Made by a program: the position numbers and the translations under genes. From the NCBI GenBank assembly GCA_002359315.1, contig DEMS01000004.1:1-34862 (forward strand): DNA of 34,862 nucleotides, given 5' to 3'. The notes below the pieces were generated by a model. The model did no database searches. It was given only the letters and a program-made list of their open reading frames with translations, and was not told the origin of the DNA. Position 1 is the first letter of the stretch. Each line of letters starts with the position of its first letter. Source of the DNA: Bacteroidetes bacterium UBA2664. Its GTDB lineage: Bacteria; Bacteroidota; Rhodothermia; Balneolales; Balneolaceae. Positions 15,347-23,459 of this stretch are shown here, in pieces.

Positions 15347-15373
15347 TTTCACTTTTAACTTCTCCACTTTTCA
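15345..15373. repeat. 7-bp array (CTTTTCA) fused to the stop codon of the permease gene
   Basis: Units CTTTTCA, CTTTTAA, CTTCTCCA (8 bp) and CTTTTCA. The last TCA (15371-15373) is the minus-strand TGA stop of the LolC/E-type gene. It is the same unit class as the arrays before aat (10613-10762). Confidence 0.8.
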
Positions 15374-16594
15374 CTCCTCTCGCACCGCATCCGCCGGCTG
15401 AATGCCCGATGCCCTCGACGCCGGATACCAACTCGCTAAAAGGCACAATAACATCGTCCCGGTTAATATGATCGCTATATCGCTAAAGTGAATTGAAACC
15501 GGATAGGCATCAATGATGAATGATGATGAAAGTTTTACCAGGCCAAACTCTTGCTGGGCATAACTGATGGCAATTCCTATTAATCCTCCAAGCCCACACC
15601 CAATGAGCCCAATTTGCAACCCCTGGCTCCTGAAAATTTTCCTGATTTTTTTGGGTGTCATACCCATCGAAATCAACACTCCGATATCACGTTTTTTCTG
15701 TATCACAATCATCGTTAATGACCCAATAATATTCAAAATGGCAACAAAAACGATGATCATCAGGATAAAATAGGAGCCCCATTTTTCTAAATACATTACA
15801 TCATAGAGCGGTTTTTGAAGATCATACCAGGTTTGAATTTCAAAATCCGGCCCGAGTGTCGCCATCAACTCATCTTTTACACGATCCGCCCGATCCGTAT
15901 CCGTGAGTTTTAAATCAAAACCGGTAATTTCATTTCGCATATTAAAAAGTCTTTGTGCTGCTTCTATATCGATATATGCCATATCTTCTTCAATAATTTG
16001 AAGAACATTAAAAGCACCTCTCACTTCAAACCGGCTGGCTCTGGGAGCAGAAAACTGAGTGAGTGCACGCCTCATTCCGGTCGGACTCAACATCGCCAGT
16101 TCATCTTCCGGGTTTAATCGATATCGGTTTACTATGTCTTCACTGACTACAACACCCGGCCTGCCATTTAGAACGGATAGATCAAAATTATTATCAACCG
16201 TGGATTCTATTCCTGAGAGCATCAGATCGGTCTCCCTGTCGATACCCCGTATGGTGAGAACTTCATTTCTGCCATCACTAAAAGCTAACATCGCTTTCCC
16301 CTGGATATATGGACTCACATTGATTACCTCCGGATGATCGGTTAGCTGAGACATCAAACCGTTTTCTAAATAAAGTTTTTGATCGGTTGCCATTTCAATC
16401 CGGATGTCAGGATCAAATGTCAGTAAATACCCACGTATGACTTCAAAAAAACCGTTAAAAACAGAGAGAATGACTATCAGTAAGGCGGTCCCGATGGTAA
16501 TCCCGGCGATGCTGATCGAGGTAAGAACAGAGATCAAAGAGATGTGTTTCTTTGAGAAAAGATACCGTCTCGAAATAAAAGGAATGATATTCAT
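15371..16594 (-). CDS. FtsX-family ABC permease, LolC/LolE type
   Basis: 407 residues, normal for LolC/E. One membrane helix near the N-terminus (about 24-48, SISIAGITIGTALLIVILSV), a periplasmic MacB-like domain (about 50-265), then three helices (about 270-295, 320-345 and 365-385) of the FtsX domain. The N-terminal FISRRYLFSKKH is typical of lipoprotein-releasing permeases. With a LolD-type ATPase it would extract outer-membrane lipoproteins from the inner membrane; no lolD is adjacent, so the ATPase is presumably elsewhere. The stop codon is supplied by a tandem repeat, but the last residues (SGIQPADAVREE) match the usual family end, so the protein seems intact. The ATG at 16594 leaves a short cytoplasmic lead. 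Confidence 0.88.
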   Translation of the reverse strand: MNIIPFISRRYLFSKKHISLISVLTSISIAGITIGTALLIVILSVFNGFFEVIRGYLLTFDPDIRIEMATDQKLYLENGLMSQLTDHPEVINVSPYIQGKAMLAFSDGRNEVLTIRGIDRETDLMLSGIESTVDNNFDLSVLNGRPGVVVSEDIVNRYRLNPEDELAMLSPTGMRRALTQFSAPRASRFEVRGAFNVLQIIEEDMAYIDIEAAQRLFNMRNEITGFDLKLTDTDRADRVKDELMATLGPDFEIQTWYDLQKPLYDVMYLEKWGSYFILMIIVFVAILNIIGSLTMIVIQKKRDIGVLISMGMTPKKIRKIFRSQGLQIGLIGCGLGGLIGIAISYAQQEFGLVKLSSSFIIDAYPVSIHFSDIAIILTGTMLLCLLASWYPASRASGIQPADAVREE

Positions 16595-16703
16595 TCTAAT
16601 GTGATGTCTGTACTCGATTGATTAATTTCTATTGAAAAGATCATTTTCTGCTAAAAATTGTATATTTAGTAGCTGATCAAGATAATTTAACGGGTAAAAT
16701 ATC

Positions 16704-18899
16704 GTGAGTTTAAAAATCGAAGAAATAAGTGCAATATCCAACGGTGAACATGGAGATCTATTTCGTGTACTTGGCCTACACTTAACGGAGATTGAAGGCA
16801 AAGAGAAGCTGGTTCTCCGATGTTTTCGTCCGGACGCTAAGAGCATTCAAGTTCACCCTGAGAGCGGGAAACCGTTCGAGTTAAATCGTTTATCTGATGA
16901 AGGATTATTTGAAATTCAGTTCTCAAGAAGAAAAAATCACTTTAATTATAAGCTCCGAATCACACCCTATGTCGGTGATCGGTATTCTATCATAGACGCC
17001 TATCAATTTGGCCCGCAAATTTCTGAGTATGATCTGCAGTTGTGGGGTGAGGGCAATCACCATCATGCGTATAAATTTATGGGCGGACACACTAAAACAG
17101 TGGATGGTGTGGACGGAACCCATTTTGTCGTGACCGCCCCAAGTGCCAAGAGAGTGAGTGTGATCGGTTCATTTAACAACTGGGATGGACGTATTCACGG
17201 AATGCGAAAATATCATGATCAGGGCTTGTGGGAGATTTTCATACCGCACGTTACAGCGGGGGATTTTTATAAATTTGAAGTCAAATCATATGAGAATAGT
17301 GCCCCCATTAAAAAATCAGACCCTTTCAGCAGATACGCAGAACTGAGGCCGGGCAGTGCGTCCATCGTTTGGAATAGTGCCTATAAGTGGGAGGATCATG
17401 GATGGATGCAAAATCGTACGGATTTACAGCATCATGAAAAACCAATTTCGATTTATGAAATTCACGCAGGATCCTGGAAACGCAAGGTGGGCGAAGATCC
17501 TGGATTTTTGAACTACAGGGAACTTGCCGATCAGCTGGTTCCCTATCTGAAGGATATGAATTTTACTCATGTAGAGTTGATGCCCATAGCAGAACATCCT
17601 TACGATCCATCTTGGGGATATCAGATCACAGGGTATTTTGCGCCAACCAGTCGATTCGGTGATCCGGATGATATGCGATATTTTGTTGATAAGTGTCACC
17701 AGGCAAATATAGGCGTGATTCTGGATTGGGTTCCGGCCCACTTCACCAAAGATGAACATGGATTGCGGCGTTTCGACGGTACCGCACTGTTCGAACATGA
17801 AGATCCGCGGCTGGGAGAACATAAAGACTGGGGGACATGCATTTTCAATTTTGGCAGGACTGAAGTGATCAATTTTCTGATATCCAATGCGATCTATTGG
17901 CTGGATGAATTTCATATTGACGGGCTTAGGGTGGATGCCGTCGCGTCGATGCTCTATCTCGACTACTCCAGAGAAGAGGGCGAATGGATTCCGAATCAGT
18001 ATGGCGGAAGAGAAAATCTGGAAGCCCTTCAATTTTTGCGGCGATTTAATGAAGTAACACACCAATACTATCCGGGGATTCTTACATTTGCTGAGGAGTC
18101 AACATCCTGGGGCGGTGTATCTCAACCCACCTCATCCGGCGGACTGGGGTTTGATTTTAAATGGAATATGGGTTGGATGAATGATACACTGGCTTATATG
18201 GAGAAAGATCCTATTTACCGCAGATATCATCAGGATCAGCTTTCTTTTTCGCTGATTTATGCATTTTCAGAGCAGTTCATTCTGCCGCTTTCTCATGATG
18301 AAGTGGTTCACATGAAAAAATCACTGCTCTCAAAGATGCCGGGTGACGACTGGCAGAAATTTGCGAATCTGCGATTGCTATACACCTATATGTATGGCCA
18401 CCCCGGGAAAAAATTGATGTTTATGGGGAATGAATTTGCACAGTGGGATGAGTGGACAGAAGCAAAATCGATCGATTGGCACCTGTTGGATTGGGATTCA
18501 CATAAAGGCGTCCGGAGGTTACTGAAAGATTTGAACGAACTTTATATCAACGAGAATGCCATGCATGAAGTGGATTCGAAGTGGGAAGGGTTTCAGTGGA
18601 TCGATATTTCAGATGCAGATAACAGTCTGTTAAGTTTCATCCGAAGGTCAAAAGATCCGGAAGACTATCTGGTGGTTATTCTAAATTTTACACCCGCTTA
18701 TCATGATGTATACCGCTTTGGCATTCCGGAAGCTTGTGAATATGAGGTGATTTTTAATAGCGATTCAGAAATTTATGGAGGCAGCAATTCCGGACCGGTT
18801 ATCATCCAGGGAAATGAAGGAAGCTGGCACAATCAACCCTGCTATGCAGATGTATCCATCCCACCGTTGGCAGGAGTGATTTTAAAACCAAAGAGATAA
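16704..18899 (+). CDS. glgB: 1,4-alpha-glucan branching enzyme (GH13)
   Basis: 731 residues. An N-terminal CBM48-like module (about 1-240, with FNNWDGRIHGM) is followed by a GH13 catalytic barrel and a C-terminal beta domain. Catalytic residues are in place: nucleophile Asp411 (GLRVDAV), acid/base Glu464 (TFAEES) and Asp532 (SHDEVVH), all six residues beyond those of the E. coli enzyme. It cuts alpha-1,4 links and rejoins the chain as an alpha-1,6 branch in glycogen. Start is GTG at 16704 with no Shine-Dalgarno; the next genuine family residues (GEHGDLFRVLG) begin at about residue 15, so this start is plausible. malQ follows after 25 bp, so the two are probably co-transcribed. Confidence 0.97.
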   Translation: MSLKIEEISAISNGEHGDLFRVLGLHLTEIEGKEKLVLRCFRPDAKSIQVHPESGKPFELNRLSDEGLFEIQFSRRKNHFNYKLRITPYVGDRYSIIDAYQFGPQISEYDLQLWGEGNHHHAYKFMGGHTKTVDGVDGTHFVVTAPSAKRVSVIGSFNNWDGRIHGMRKYHDQGLWEIFIPHVTAGDFYKFEVKSYENSAPIKKSDPFSRYAELRPGSASIVWNSAYKWEDHGWMQNRTDLQHHEKPISIYEIHAGSWKRKVGEDPGFLNYRELADQLVPYLKDMNFTHVELMPIAEHPYDPSWGYQITGYFAPTSRFGDPDDMRYFVDKCHQANIGVILDWVPAHFTKDEHGLRRFDGTALFEHEDPRLGEHKDWGTCIFNFGRTEVINFLISNAIYWLDEFHIDGLRVDAVASMLYLDYSREEGEWIPNQYGGRENLEALQFLRRFNEVTHQYYPGILTFAEESTSWGGVSQPTSSGGLGFDFKWNMGWMNDTLAYMEKDPIYRRYHQDQLSFSLIYAFSEQFILPLSHDEVVHMKKSLLSKMPGDDWQKFANLRLLYTYMYGHPGKKLMFMGNEFAQWDEWTEAKSIDWHLLDWDSHKGVRRLLKDLNELYINENAMHEVDSKWEGFQWIDISDADNSLLSFIRRSKDPEDYLVVILNFTPAYHDVYRFGIPEACEYEVIFNSDSEIYGGSNSGPVIIQGNEGSWHNQPCYADVSIPPLAGVILKPKR

Positions 18900-18924
18900 T
18901 TAAAGTACTATTTAGTAAGAGTTT

Positions 18925-20427
18925 ATGAGATTTCCCAGATCATGTGGTATCCTTGCACACCCGTCTTCATTTCCATCCAAATATGGGATGGGTGATTTTG
19001 GCAGTGAAGCAAAACATTTCATCGATTTTTTAGTCGAAACAGATCAATCCATTTGGCAAGTATTGCCATTGGGCCCAACCGGGTTTGGGGATTCACCCTA
19101 CGCGAGTTACTCTGCTTTCGCCGGGAACCACTATTTCATAAGCCTGGATATATTGGTAGAAAAAGGCTTGCTGAGATCGGATGAAATTGCAGATGCACAG
19201 ATGCCGATCACAACCAAAGCAGACTACACGACATCCTATTCGAGAAAAAACAGTCTGTATAAAATCGCGTCGGACCGTTTTTATGAGAATCTGACCAAAG
19301 AAGAGAATCTGAAACTAACGAAATTCCGAAAGGAGAATCAGTTTTGGTTGAATGATTACTGTCTTTTTATGGCTTGTTCCATTCAAAACAATCGGAAAGT
19401 GTGGAATCAGTGGAGTACTGAAATGACGCAAAGAGATCCGGATGCAATGGCAGCATTCGGAAAAGAACAGAGTGAAGAGATCAACTACCAAACCTGGCTG
19501 CAGTATGAGTTTTTTAACCAGTGGTATGCACTGAAAGAATATGCCAATCAAAGAGGGATACGGGTGATCGGGGATATCCCCATCTTCGTAGATCACAATA
19601 GTGCAGATGTATGGGCGCACCAAAAATATTTTGAGGTAGACAAACATGGAAACAGGAAATTAGTAGCCGGTGTGCCACCCGACTATTTCAGTGAAACCGG
19701 TCAGCTTTGGGGAAATCCTCTCTATAAATGGAAAGTGATGGAAAAAGATGGGTATTCCTGGTGGATCGAGCGGTTTCGACAGATGTTTGAACTGTATGAT
19801 GCGATGCGTGTGGATCATTTCCGGGGTTTTGATGCCTACTGGCAAGTAGATGCCAGGGAACAAACGGCTGTAAAAGGGGATTGGATAACCGGACCGGGTA
19901 AAAAATTGTTCAATAAAATTAAGAAAGAGCTCGGTGAACTGCCTATTATCGCAGAGGATTTGGGAGTGATGACACCCTCTGTTGAAGACTTGAGAGATTC
20001 GTTTCAGTTTCCGGGCATGAAAATTTTACAATTTGCTTTTGATTCGGATTCCAAAAATAGTTTTTTACCCCACAATTATACTCAAAACTGTGTAGTCTAT
20101 ACCGGGACTCATGACAACGATACGACCATTGGCTGGTTCAACACAGCCCCTGAGATGGAGAAGCACCGGGCCAGAGAATATTCCCTCTCTGATGATCACG
20201 ATATTCATTGGGCACTCATTCGATTGGGGATGTTATCGGTTGCAGATCAAGCTATTTTCCCACTTCAGGATTTTATGAATCTGGATGGATCTCACAGAAT
20301 GAATTTACCGGGAACGGTTGATGATAATTGGAACTGGCGGTATACTCCTGATATGCTCAACTCTATCGATAAAAACAGGATGAAACATTTGGTATCCTTA
20401 TCCAATCGAAAATATCAGCATAATTGA
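18925..20427 (+). CDS. malQ: 4-alpha-glucanotransferase (amylomaltase, GH77)
   Basis: 500 residues, the compact bacterial form. It shows PSKYGMGDFG near 20, SPYASYSAFAGN near 57-68, VIGDIPIFVDHNSADVWAH (substrate loop) near 215, nucleophile Asp297 in MRVDHFRGF, acid/base Glu344 in IIAEDLG, and GTHDND at 394-399. It transfers alpha-1,4-glucan chains between maltodextrins, giving glucose or longer chains for phosphorylase and branching enzyme. It lies 25 bp after glgB. An imperfectly U-tailed hairpin follows it at 20449-20470. Confidence 0.97.
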   Translation: MRFPRSCGILAHPSSFPSKYGMGDFGSEAKHFIDFLVETDQSIWQVLPLGPTGFGDSPYASYSAFAGNHYFISLDILVEKGLLRSDEIADAQMPITTKADYTTSYSRKNSLYKIASDRFYENLTKEENLKLTKFRKENQFWLNDYCLFMACSIQNNRKVWNQWSTEMTQRDPDAMAAFGKEQSEEINYQTWLQYEFFNQWYALKEYANQRGIRVIGDIPIFVDHNSADVWAHQKYFEVDKHGNRKLVAGVPPDYFSETGQLWGNPLYKWKVMEKDGYSWWIERFRQMFELYDAMRVDHFRGFDAYWQVDAREQTAVKGDWITGPGKKLFNKIKKELGELPIIAEDLGVMTPSVEDLRDSFQFPGMKILQFAFDSDSKNSFLPHNYTQNCVVYTGTHDNDTTIGWFNTAPEMEKHRAREYSLSDDHDIHWALIRLGMLSVADQAIFPLQDFMNLDGSHRMNLPGTVDDNWNWRYTPDMLNSIDKNRMKHLVSLSNRKYQHN

Positions 20428-20448
20428 CTAAAAATCGGTTCCTGTAAT

Positions 20449-20470
20449 GATGCTTTTTAATAAAAGCATC
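20449..20470 (+). terminator. Intercistronic hairpin after malQ (weak terminator)
   Basis: GATGCTTTT / AAAAGCATC, 9 bp perfect with loop TAAT, extendable by three weaker pairs. No U-run follows (GTTTCGTATC). It is more likely an attenuating or processing hairpin between malQ and the comA-like gene than a full stop. Confidence 0.45.
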
Positions 20471-20512
20471 GTTTCGTATCTTGTTACGATTGAAAACTTA
20501 TAACTCTGGTGA

Positions 20513-21337
20513 ATGTCTTATCAATTGAATCATCTACCCAAGAGAACTTCGAAGCCAAGAAATAACGGAATAACGCTCGCTCTCGACAAAGGTTACAGTA
20601 TTCGACAAGCTGAAGATTTTTGTGAAGTGGCCGCGGCATATACGGATATTGTTAAATTGGGATGGGGAACATCACTCGTAACAAATAAGCTCAGTGAAAA
20701 GCTTGACGTTTATAAATCATATGATATACCGGTTTATTTCGGAGGAACACTCTTCGAAGCGTTTGTACTTAGAAATCAATTGGATGAATATGTTCAACTG
20801 CTTCAGAATCACAATGTGAAATATCTGGAAGTATCGAACGGTACTATTTGGCTGTCGGATAAGAAAAAGAATGATATCATTAAAGAATTAAGTAAAGATT
20901 TTGTTGTTCTTTCAGAAGTTGGAAGTAAAAATCCGGATGATATCATGCCCCCATACAAATGGGTAAAAATGATTAATGAAGAGTTGGAATCCGGTGCCTG
21001 GAAAGTGATTTGCGAAGCACGTGAATCCGGAACCGTAGGTGTTTTCAGGCCAAATGGCGAAATCAGATCCGGATTGATTGATGAAATCGCGGATCAGATA
21101 CCGGTAGAACAGTTGATATTTGAAGCTCCCAGAAAAGAGCAACAGTGTTGGTTCATTAAGAAGTTTGGAACCAATGTAAATTTGGGAAATATCGAACCCT
21201 CTGAGGTGATTTCAGTTGAGACACTCAGGTTGGGATTGAGAAGTGACACCCTCTTTGATTTTTATACTGTTGATGATGAGGAGATAAAATCGCTACATGC
21301 TGACAGTAAACACAACGGTTCAAAAGACATATCATAA
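20513..21337 (+). CDS. comA: Phosphosulfolactate synthase (ComA family)
   Basis: 274 residues. The TIM-barrel ComA family joins sulfite to phosphoenolpyruvate to give (2R)-phosphosulfolactate, the first step to coenzyme M in methanogens and to sulfolactate in some bacteria. Seen here are GITLALDKG near 19, VKLGWGTS near 46, YFGGTLFEAF near 75, YLEVSNGTI near 104, LSEVGSK near 133, CEARESGTVG near 167, IFEAPRKEQQCWFIKKFG near 202 and NLGNIEPSEVISVETLRLGL near 223. These are the blocks that define the family. It starts 85 bp after malQ and is 23 bp before the GT5-only gene. A coenzyme M pathway is not expected here; sulfolactate or a sulfonate precursor is the likelier product. The exact reaction in this group is inferred from homology only. 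Confidence 0.9.
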   Translation: MSYQLNHLPKRTSKPRNNGITLALDKGYSIRQAEDFCEVAAAYTDIVKLGWGTSLVTNKLSEKLDVYKSYDIPVYFGGTLFEAFVLRNQLDEYVQLLQNHNVKYLEVSNGTIWLSDKKKNDIIKELSKDFVVLSEVGSKNPDDIMPPYKWVKMINEELESGAWKVICEARESGTVGVFRPNGEIRSGLIDEIADQIPVEQLIFEAPRKEQQCWFIKKFGTNVNLGNIEPSEVISVETLRLGLRSDTLFDFYTVDDEEIKSLHADSKHNGSKDIS

Positions 21338-21360
21338 ATCCCGAAAAAGATTAAATAGTT

Positions 21361-22167
21361 ATGAAAATTTTATACGCAGCTGCCGAAATTGCCCCTTTTG
21401 CAAGAATGACATACACAGCTGATTTACTTCGGTTTTTACCGGCATCACTTCAGGATCAGGGTTTTGAAATCAGAATTCTTTTGCCAAAATACGGTACTAT
21501 TAACGATAGAAGAAACCGGCTTCACGAGGTAATACGTCTGTCCGGAATCAAAGTTGAAGTGGGAGAGAATGTCGACACGATGAAAATTAAAGTTGCCAGT
21601 ATACCGAATGCGAAACTTCAGGTATACTTTCTGGACAACGATAAGTATTTCAAGAGAAAAGGACTCTTTACGAATCCAAAAACTGACGAATTTTATGAAG
21701 ACAACGATGAACGTCTCACTTTCTACAATAAAGGAGTACTTGAAACAGTTATTAGCCTTGGATGGGAACCGGATATTATTCATTGTCACGATTGGCCCGC
21801 AGGTTTAATACCTTTGTTGGTTCGCACAAAATATAAAGACGAAAGTATCTTTAAGAAGACAAAGATTGTTTACAGTTTACATCACCCGGAGAATAAAGGA
21901 ACTTCTGATAGCTCCAATATTTTGAAGCTTCTTGGGCTTCCGGAAGATGTTGACATAGATTCATTGACTGAAAATGGTGCTGTTGATACGTTGAAGATTG
22001 GACTTAAATACAGTGATCATGTTGTAACAGGCAACCATCTTACAGATCAATTTGATGATCTATTTAAAGAATTAAATATTAACCCGACTAAAATACAGGG
22101 TTCGCCCGAAGATGTATCGAAAAAATTTGCAGATTACTACCGAACGATTGCAGGAGATGACCAATAA
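21361..22167 (+). CDS. Glycogen synthase-like protein, GT5 N-terminal domain only
   Basis: 268 residues, about half a normal GlgA (around 480). It covers only the N-terminal Rossmann domain of GT5 glycogen synthases: KILYAAAEIAPFARM at the start, ILLPKYGTI near 40, PDIIHCHDWPAGLIPLL near 140-156 and YSLHHPENKG near 172. The donor-binding KxGGL motif that should follow AAEIAPF is replaced by RMTYTADLL, and the C-terminal domain with the ADP-glucose site is absent. It is therefore unlikely to make glycogen by itself. The end is natural: the next gene starts inside it (22157) with an 11-bp overlap, so this is not a recent truncation. From memory, short proteins annotated as glycogen synthase sit beside DUF4270 genes in many Bacteroidota, which matches what is seen here. 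Confidence 0.8.
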   Translation: MKILYAAAEIAPFARMTYTADLLRFLPASLQDQGFEIRILLPKYGTINDRRNRLHEVIRLSGIKVEVGENVDTMKIKVASIPNAKLQVYFLDNDKYFKRKGLFTNPKTDEFYEDNDERLTFYNKGVLETVISLGWEPDIIHCHDWPAGLIPLLVRTKYKDESIFKKTKIVYSLHHPENKGTSDSSNILKLLGLPEDVDIDSLTENGAVDTLKIGLKYSDHVVTGNHLTDQFDDLFKELNINPTKIQGSPEDVSKKFADYYRTIAGDDQ

Positions 22168-23458
22168 ATTGAACGCATTTCAATTATTTCCTGAACCTAA
22201 AATAAATAAAACATTGTCTAACAAAGGCAGCCGATTAATGATCGCTGCCTTTCTTCTTCTGATGACTACTTTCCCATTTATGGGTTGTGAGTCGGGAGGG
22301 TCCGTGGGGAGTGATATTATTCCAAATAACGATGGTATCGATAGCCAGACTGTCGGTTTCAATGAAATTAACAGGTTCAACGAAAATAACTTTTCAGGCC
22401 GCTTAACTAATACATCAGTGGGTTATGTCGAGGATCCACTATACGGCACAATCGAATCTGTTGCCCTGATCAAGCCCGTAATTATTCGGGCGTCAGATCT
22501 TGGGTCTATCCAAGAAGATGATAAAATGCAGCTTCGGTTAGAGTTCAGAGATGAAATTTTCGGGAATAGATCGGCCACTTCTGAATTTAAAATTTATGAG
22601 GTTGGCGAATTATGGAGAGGAAACCAGCTTCGTTATAATGGGCAAATTGATGTTGACCGTTCTGTTGAAGTCGGCGAATTTCAATTGCAAAATGAACAGG
22701 CTATCACTGTCGATTTAAGTGATGAGTGGACCCAAAAATTTGCTGAGTTTTATAATAGCGAATCAGCTGATCGTGACTCAACATACCGGAATAATTTTAC
22801 CGGACTCGCGATAGTTCCATCCCAAACAAATCAAAATCTTAGATTTTTGAGAACCGGAAGTGATCCGGATGATCCGGAACTTGTACTTACCCGATTTATT
22901 GTAAATTCACCTGTTGATGAAACAGATGATGATGAAGAGTCAGACGATGGAGTCACTGAATTAAGCCTTCGTGATTGGGGTGCATCTTATATTAGAACAG
23001 ATGTCCCGGAGCAAAACTCCGGATTTACACTTCATAGTACGGAGACTATTTTAGAATTGATCCCCAATATATCATCGGCTCAATTTTCGTCGCGAAATAT
23101 TTCAAATGCTACTCTTGTTTTGACAAAAAATCAAAATGTTGAACAACTTCAGCCGGATTTTGAAAGACTAAGTCCGGACATTGTTCAATTACATGTTTTT
23201 GAAGAAAAACCAAGCGATATAATGGCAGAAGTATTTACGAATGACCCTGATTTTTTCAGAATCAATGAAGATGATGAAGATGTATTTTTAGTAGATATTA
23301 CTCAGTATGTATTAAATCGGGTTTATGGTGAAAGATCTGATGATAAACTTTATTTAACCACCCAAATATCCAATGGCTTGTTGTATTCTACGCAGTTCTA
23401 TGATCTGAATGCACCTGAAGAGTTAAGACCCCGAATTGTAATTACGTTCATTAAGTAA
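22157..23458 (+). CDS. DUF4270 family lipoprotein
   Basis: 433 residues from ATG 22157. A long basic lead is followed by a hydrophobic stretch and the lipobox FMGC with Cys44, then ESGGSVGSDIIPN. The mature part has the pattern of DUF4270 proteins: SDIIPNNDGI, then SVGYVEDPLYGTIESVALI, strand-rich sequence, and a C-terminal RPRIVITF. A stretch of acids (DETDDDEESDDG) lies in the middle. The frame is open further upstream to 22112, but that start would add 15 residues inside the preceding gene. ATG 22238 would leave no basic region before the hydrophobic core. The protein is expected in the outer membrane or on the surface. It follows the GT5-only gene with an 11-bp overlap and is followed by the OMP gene with a gap of one base. 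Function of the family is unknown. Confidence 0.85.
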   Translation: MTNKLNAFQLFPEPKINKTLSNKGSRLMIAAFLLLMTTFPFMGCESGGSVGSDIIPNNDGIDSQTVGFNEINRFNENNFSGRLTNTSVGYVEDPLYGTIESVALIKPVIIRASDLGSIQEDDKMQLRLEFRDEIFGNRSATSEFKIYEVGELWRGNQLRYNGQIDVDRSVEVGEFQLQNEQAITVDLSDEWTQKFAEFYNSESADRDSTYRNNFTGLAIVPSQTNQNLRFLRTGSDPDDPELVLTRFIVNSPVDETDDDEESDDGVTELSLRDWGASYIRTDVPEQNSGFTLHSTETILELIPNISSAQFSSRNISNATLVLTKNQNVEQLQPDFERLSPDIVQLHVFEEKPSDIMAEVFTNDPDFFRINEDDEDVFLVDITQYVLNRVYGERSDDKLYLTTQISNGLLYSTQFYDLNAPEELRPRIVITFIK

Positions 23459-23459
23459 T

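Noticed and set aside
15123..15446. Minus-strand open frame with repeated GRGQKAE peptides
   Set aside because: It is a translation of the TCTGCCC heptamer array, and it overlaps the permease and hydrolase genes at both ends.
17424..18065. Minus-strand open frame of 213 codons
   Set aside because: It is antisense to the catalytic barrel of glgB; the sequence is Ile/Phe/Pro-rich without order, typical of a shadow frame.
22112..22156. Upstream ATG for the DUF4270 lipoprotein
   Set aside because: It would overlap the GT5-only gene by 56 bp and give an overlong signal region; ATG 22157 is sufficient.
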